9,006 nt of DNA from a bacterium (GTDB taxonomy: Bacteria; Calditrichota; Calditrichia; RBG-13-44-9; J042), in NCBI GenBank assembly GCA_015494485.1, contig WGBF01000592.1:1-9006 (forward strand), given 5' to 3'. The translations under genes and the position numbers were made by a program. Numbering within the stretch: position 1 is the first letter of the stretch; each line of letters opens with the position of its first letter. Positions 4,853 through 9,006 of the stretch are shown here, piece after piece. The notes beneath the pieces were generated by a model. It did not search any database and was not told the DNA's origin. It saw only the letters and a list, made by a program, of their open reading frames with translations.

Positions 4853-7045
4853 ATGAGCGAAGCCAAAAGCCCCAAGGGCAAAATGCGCAAACCCACAACG
4901 TTGGGTGGGAGCGTAATCCGGAATTGGTGGCCGGACCAACTCAATCTTAAAATCCTCCACCAGAACTGCGTTCATATTACTCCGCTGGATGAAGATTTTA
5001 ATTACGCGGAAGAATTTAAAAAGCTGGATTGGCAGGCGCTGAAGAAGGATTTGCGAGAGTTGATGACCAATTCACAAGAATGGTGGCCGGCGGATTATGG
5101 GCATTACGGGCCGTTGTTTATTCGCATGGCCTGGCATAGTGCCGGCACGTATCGCATTGTGGATGGTCGGGGTGGGGCCTCTACAGGTAACCAGCGTTTT
5201 GCGCCGGTAAATAGCTGGCCGGATAATGTGAATCTGGATAAGGCGCGTCGCTTACTGTGGCCCATCAAGAAAAAGTACGGGAACAAAATTTCGTGGGCAG
5301 ATTTGCTTATCCTGGCCGGGAATGTAGCACTGGAATCCATGGGTTTTCAAACCTATGGTTTTGCCGGTGGCCGGGTAGATGCCTGGGAACCGGAAGAAGA
5401 TGTTTACTGGGGTCCCGAAACGGAATGGTTGGCCGACCAACGCCATACCAAAGAGGGTGAGTTGGAAAAACCACTGGCTGCCGACCACATGGGACTTATT
5501 TATGTGAATCCCGAAGGGCCTGGCGGTGTGCCCAACGTGCTGGAAGCCGCAAAATTTATTCGTCAATCGTTTGCGCGTATGGGAATGGATGATGAAGATA
5601 CCGTTGCGCTGATTGCCGGTGGCCACAGTTTCGGGAAATCCCATGGTGCTGCGGATGCCCAGAAATATTTAGGCCCGGAACCGGAAGCGGCACCCATCGA
5701 AGAGCAGGGATTGGGGTGGAAAAACAGTTATGGTACCGGCAAAGGTCCGGATACCATTACCAGTGGCATTGAAGGCGCCTGGACCCCCACCCCTACAAAA
5801 TGGGACAACAGCTTTCTGCGGGTATTGTTCAAATATGACTGGAACCTGGTGAAAAGCCCGGCAGGTGCCTGGCAGTGGGAAGCCGTAAACCCCGATCCGG
5901 AAGACATGGTGCCGGATGCCCATGATCCCTCCAAAAAACATGCCCCCATGATGTTAACAACGGACCTGGCTTTGAAAATGGATCCCATTTATAAACCCAT
6001 TGCCCGGCGGTTTCTGGAAAATCCGGAAGAACTTTCCCGGGCGTTTGCACGGGCGTGGTTTAAATTAACCCATCGGGATATGGGGCCACGCAGTCGTTAT
6101 CTGGGGCCGGAAGTGCCGAAGGAAGAATTCCCCTGGCAGGATCCATTGCCTCCGGTAGACCATGATCTAATTGATGAGCAGGATATCCGCGCGCTCAAAC
6201 AAAAAATTTTAGACAGTGGCCTCTCCGGAGAGGAGCTGGTGTATACGGCATGGTCTGCTGCTTCTACCTTTCGGGGATCGGATAAGCGGGGCGGCGCCAA
6301 TGGTGCCCGAATCCGTCTGGCACCCCAGAAGGATTGGGAAGTAAATCAACCGGAACAACTGGCAAAAGTTCTCCGGGTGCTGGAATCAATCCAGGCCGAC
6401 TTTAATAAAACTGCTGGTGGCGGTAAAAAAGTATCCCTGGCGGATTTAATTGTGCTGGGTGGCTGCGCGGCTATTGAAGCTGCGGCTAAAAAGGCGGGCT
6501 TCACCATCGAAGTACCATTTACTCCCGGACGAACGGATGCTACCCAGGAACAAACCGACGTGGAATCTTTTTCCTATCTGGAGCCGGTTGCAGATGGTTT
6601 CCGCAATTATGTGAAGGGCGGCGTGGAAGATCGCCCGGAGGAGCTTCTGATTGATAAAGCCCAGTTGTTACGACTCACGCCCCCGGAAATGACGGTTCTG
6701 GTTGGCGGATTACGGGTACTGAATGCCAATTTCAATCGAATGCCGCATGGGGTATTCACAGATCGTCCCGGGGAGTTGACCAATGACTTTTTTGTGAACC
6801 TGGTGGATATGAGCACGGAGTGGGTACCGCTTTCCGAAAATGAATTTGAGGGACGGGACCGGGCTACCGGCAAACCGAAATGGAAAGCAACGCGGGTGGA
6901 CTTGATTTTCGGTCACAATGCGCAACTTCGGGCGCTTGCAGAATTTTACGCCCAGGATGACAGTAAAGAAAAATTTGTCCGGGATTTTGTTGCTGCCTGG
7001 AATAAGGTAATGAATCTGGATCGCTTTGATTTGCGGCCGGTGTAA
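4853..7045 (+). CDS. katG: Catalase-peroxidase KatG
   Basis: This bifunctional haem enzyme of 730 residues, usual family length, breaks down hydrogen peroxide and can oxidise peroxidase substrates. No signal peptide is seen, so it should be cytoplasmic. The N-terminal catalytic domain (about 40-425) has the distal triad R91, W94, H95 in RMAWHSAGTYR. The proximal haem ligand is H258 in GGHSFGKSHGA, with the proximal Trp at W310. The Met-Tyr-Trp adduct needed for catalase activity is predicted from W94, Y217 and M243 (M. tuberculosis W107, Y229, M255). The mobile arginine corresponds to R415 in RYLGP, and S304 aligns with M. tuberculosis S315. The C-terminal pseudo-peroxidase domain (about 430-725) is complete and ends in MNLDRFDLR. 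AAAGGAG at 4840-4846, six bases before the ATG, fixes the start. It lies 112 bases after perR, with a shared operator motif between, so PerR repression relieved by peroxide is likely. Confidence 0.98.
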   Translation: MSEAKSPKGKMRKPTTLGGSVIRNWWPDQLNLKILHQNCVHITPLDEDFNYAEEFKKLDWQALKKDLRELMTNSQEWWPADYGHYGPLFIRMAWHSAGTYRIVDGRGGASTGNQRFAPVNSWPDNVNLDKARRLLWPIKKKYGNKISWADLLILAGNVALESMGFQTYGFAGGRVDAWEPEEDVYWGPETEWLADQRHTKEGELEKPLAADHMGLIYVNPEGPGGVPNVLEAAKFIRQSFARMGMDDEDTVALIAGGHSFGKSHGAADAQKYLGPEPEAAPIEEQGLGWKNSYGTGKGPDTITSGIEGAWTPTPTKWDNSFLRVLFKYDWNLVKSPAGAWQWEAVNPDPEDMVPDAHDPSKKHAPMMLTTDLALKMDPIYKPIARRFLENPEELSRAFARAWFKLTHRDMGPRSRYLGPEVPKEEFPWQDPLPPVDHDLIDEQDIRALKQKILDSGLSGEELVYTAWSAASTFRGSDKRGGANGARIRLAPQKDWEVNQPEQLAKVLRVLESIQADFNKTAGGGKKVSLADLIVLGGCAAIEAAAKKAGFTIEVPFTPGRTDATQEQTDVESFSYLEPVADGFRNYVKGGVEDRPEELLIDKAQLLRLTPPEMTVLVGGLRVLNANFNRMPHGVFTDRPGELTNDFFVNLVDMSTEWVPLSENEFEGRDRATGKPKWKATRVDLIFGHNAQLRALAEFYAQDDSKEKFVRDFVAAWNKVMNLDRFDLRPV

Positions 7046-7070
7046 AATACTGTTTAGAATATTTAAACGT

Positions 7071-7104
7071 AAGCCTCCGGTGTCCTTTAGCCGGAGGCTT
7101 TTTT
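7071..7104 (+). terminator. Intrinsic terminator of katG, possibly shared
   Basis: AAGCCTCCGG (7071-7080) pairs perfectly with CCGGAGGCTT (7091-7100) around a 10-base loop and is followed by a run of T to 7104. It sits 25 bases after the katG stop and 15 bases beyond the stop of the convergent gene. Read on the minus strand, the stem is followed by only a few T (ACGTTTAAAT), so it should act mainly on katG transcripts. Confidence 0.9.
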
Positions 7105-7119
7105 ATTGCCATTGGAAAA

Positions 7120-8955
7120 TTAGTGGCGAATTAGAAATTTCCACCGCTGAACGGCCTGCTGATTTTGAAGTCGGGCAAAATACATTCCGGTAGGTAACTG
7201 CGGTAATGAAACTTCCCATTGGTGGATACCGCCAGGAAATTCAATTCCTGACATGGTAAATACGGGTTGCCCCAGGACATTAAAAATAGTAAGCGTGTTT
7301 ACGGTAGCAATCGGGCTGGACACAGTAAGCCGTAATGTTCTATTTTGAACAACTCCCGCTGCCGTTACGGTAAACTGTGCTGGCCGTTTCGTTTTTCTCG
7401 ATGAAATGCCAACAACCTTGGGAGTCAGGACCAGTAATTGCACGGTGTACCCCGGTATTACCAGAGCGCGCCCCTTCCACTGCCGGGGCGTGCGCCCGTC
7501 GTTGGTGTCGGTTACTTCATAAATAGCTACGGATTCAAAATTATTCAGGTTAACGGCTTTGCCTTCCAGCGTAATGGTGTATTCCTGGGTGGCGCTATTT
7601 AAATTGCTGATGAGAACCGCATATTGGTTGTCGTTTTTGGCAGCCAGTACCCACAATTCTTTCCCATCGGTGTTTTGGGAAACAACAGGCCCCTGCAGCA
7701 ACACAGGAAATTCCTGATACAGCCGGGACCAGAGGCGGAAAGCGTTTGCGGTGGGTTTGGCCGTTCCTTCGGCGTCGCCATAAAATAAGGAAGCACCGCT
7801 GATTCGGGAATTGGGGTCCCGCGGATCCACATCCGGCCCGGAATCCCCTTGGGGAGATCCCCGGTAATAACAGGCCAATTCAACCTCTGTGTATTGCATG
7901 GCAATCCACTGCCCGGTAATAATTGCAGCACCTTTTTGTTTGTTGTAAATGGAATCGCGGGTTACCTTATCGTAACTCACGATTTCGCCGTCCACATATT
8001 CGGTGACGGATGCACCGTACGCATCCACATATTGTTTTACATCGCTAAAGAAGCCGGTACCTGCCCAGGGAACGGTGCTAAAATCGCCTTCGCCGTTAAG
8101 CAAATCGCGAAATTGCCGGGCGGCTTGCATGAATGTAGAGGGATCATTATGCCAGTAATGCCAGCCAATCCAGTCTGGCCGGATGTTACGTTCATATAAG
8201 GTGGTTAAAAAATCCACCGGCACGGAATTCAATTCACCATTTATGATGTCCAGCGTAGCTTTCGGGACAAAACCGGGACCTCCCACCAACAGGTGAGGAA
8301 AGTGAGTTTTCACGGAATCATACACCCGCGCCCAAAAATCATAAAATTCAGCATTGGAACGGGACCAGAAATGCGGACCGGGAAATTCCGTCCAGATGTC
8401 CAGATAGGTGAGTACGTTTTCCTGGTTGTTGAATGTGTTGTAATGTTCAATAACATGGATCGCTGCTTGAATCCAGTTGGCTTCTTCAAGGGAATCACGG
8501 GGTCCCTTGTAATCGTGCCCATACTGGCAATTTTCGTATTCCCCGCCCAATCGGAAAAAGGGAATAAACCCACCGTCCAAATAGCTCTGGAATTGTTCAT
8601 CACTTCCATCAAAATGCAGATTGTTCGGGTCGTTGGGGTCGCATCGCCAGGATGGATAGGTCGTTGTGTCGGCACAGCGAAACATTCGTTCCATATCCAG
8701 CCGATCATCGTAGTAGTCATTGTTGCGCACAAACATAACCCCAATGTCCTGGTATTGTGAGGAAAGGTTTGGCAACATTGGTCCATTGTCCGGACAATTG
8801 GGGTCCGGCCCGGCAATAACCCCCAGCAGGGGTTGTACAACGCTATCCTGTGGATCCGGTGCGGAAAATTCAAGGTTATGTGTTTGGGCGTTCAAAAAAG
8901 ATGCTACACCAAGTAAAATAAAATACATAATAAACATCCGGAAATTGCTATTCAT
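7120..8955 (-). CDS. Secreted glycoside-hydrolase-like protein (GH39/clan GH-A-like) with type IX secretion sorting domain
   Basis: This is an exported protein of 611 residues. A signal peptide is visible at 1-23 (hydrophobic core FIMYFILLGVASF, likely cleavage after A23 in LNA-Q). Residues about 40-415 resemble the TIM barrel of GH39-type enzymes: YLDIWTEFPGPHFW (184-197) matches the acid/base strand (usually WNEP), DWIGWHYW (261-268) the barrel histidine strand, and SVTEY (316-320) the possible nucleophile strand. This makes E190 and E319 candidate catalytic residues. Residues about 420-512 look like the beta-sandwich often trailing such barrels. Residues about 527-611 are a Por/T9SS type A sorting domain (IFNVLGQPVF, LPTGMYFARL, KFLIRH), cleaved or anchored during export. 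The Asn before the acid/base Glu is replaced by Thr (T189), so activity and substrate are uncertain. GAGGG at 8964-8960 supports the start. No saccharide-use genes flank it. Confidence 0.8.
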   Translation of the reverse strand: MNSNFRMFIMYFILLGVASFLNAQTHNLEFSAPDPQDSVVQPLLGVIAGPDPNCPDNGPMLPNLSSQYQDIGVMFVRNNDYYDDRLDMERMFRCADTTTYPSWRCDPNDPNNLHFDGSDEQFQSYLDGGFIPFFRLGGEYENCQYGHDYKGPRDSLEEANWIQAAIHVIEHYNTFNNQENVLTYLDIWTEFPGPHFWSRSNAEFYDFWARVYDSVKTHFPHLLVGGPGFVPKATLDIINGELNSVPVDFLTTLYERNIRPDWIGWHYWHNDPSTFMQAARQFRDLLNGEGDFSTVPWAGTGFFSDVKQYVDAYGASVTEYVDGEIVSYDKVTRDSIYNKQKGAAIITGQWIAMQYTEVELACYYRGSPQGDSGPDVDPRDPNSRISGASLFYGDAEGTAKPTANAFRLWSRLYQEFPVLLQGPVVSQNTDGKELWVLAAKNDNQYAVLISNLNSATQEYTITLEGKAVNLNNFESVAIYEVTDTNDGRTPRQWKGRALVIPGYTVQLLVLTPKVVGISSRKTKRPAQFTVTAAGVVQNRTLRLTVSSPIATVNTLTIFNVLGQPVFTMSGIEFPGGIHQWEVSLPQLPTGMYFARLQNQQAVQRWKFLIRH

Positions 8956-9006
8956 TTTTCCCTCAAAATAATTTATTGTTCTTATTAAAACTGTTATGCT
9001 TAGTAA
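8956..9006 (-). other. Leader region of the secreted glycosidase-like gene
   Basis: Read on the minus strand this 51-base stretch is AT-rich and ends with the ribosome-binding site GAGGG four bases before the ATG. No convincing -35/-10 pair can be identified before the window ends, so the promoter may lie outside. Confidence 0.4.

Noticed and set aside
5252..5644. 130-codon minus-strand reading frame inside katG
   Set aside because: It is antisense to strongly conserved KatG catalytic sequence, with no family resemblance or ribosome site evident.
8293..8760. 155-codon plus-strand reading frame opposite the secreted protein gene
   Set aside because: It has no recognisable domain, lies wholly antisense to a gene with a signal peptide and sorting domain, and is best explained as a codon-bias shadow.

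Overview
The window carries five complete protein genes on about 9 kb of bacterial DNA of moderate GC (AT-rich between genes). In order they are a methyl-accepting chemotaxis protein (+), an AbgT-family transporter (+), a PerR-type Fur-family repressor (+), a KatG catalase-peroxidase (+), and a secreted glycoside-hydrolase-like protein (-) that converges on katG. No RNA gene, CRISPR array, insertion sequence or transfer signature was seen.

Organism: the last protein ends in a type IX secretion (Por) C-terminal sorting domain, which points to the Bacteroidota/FCB superphylum and relatives. The strong Shine-Dalgarno sequences, the chemotaxis receptor and a sigma-28-like promoter in front of it fit a flagellated, SD-using member such as Calditrichota or KSB1 better than a typical Bacteroidota. 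This placement is inference, with moderate to low confidence.

Layout: 1-76 is the leader of the chemoreceptor gene, with a sigma-28/sigma-D-like promoter and an inverted repeat. 77-2326 is the chemoreceptor, closed by a clear intrinsic terminator at 2357-2395. 2396-2663 is an AT-rich intergenic region with two weak promoter candidates. 2664-4220 is the transporter. 4221-4314 holds a well-formed promoter whose -35/-10 spacer contains a 15-bp palindrome. 4315-4740 is perR. A near-identical copy of the palindrome lies at 4762-4776, ahead of katG (4853-7045). A perfect 10-bp stem terminator (7071-7104) separates katG from the convergent secreted protein gene (8955 down to 7120).

How the genes work together: perR and katG look like a classic peroxide-response pair. 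The repressor retains all five metal-sensing ligands of PerR, and the same palindrome occurs ahead of both genes. The chemoreceptor is the most interesting protein. Its extracytoplasmic domain begins with a NarX/NarQ/PilJ-like P-box, and its cytoplasmic GAF domain matches the haem-binding GAF-A of mycobacterial DosS/DosT, including the proximal haem histidine. It may therefore be a two-input receptor for oxygen, other gases or redox state plus a periplasmic anion. The transporter and the glycosidase-like protein show no obvious functional link to the rest.
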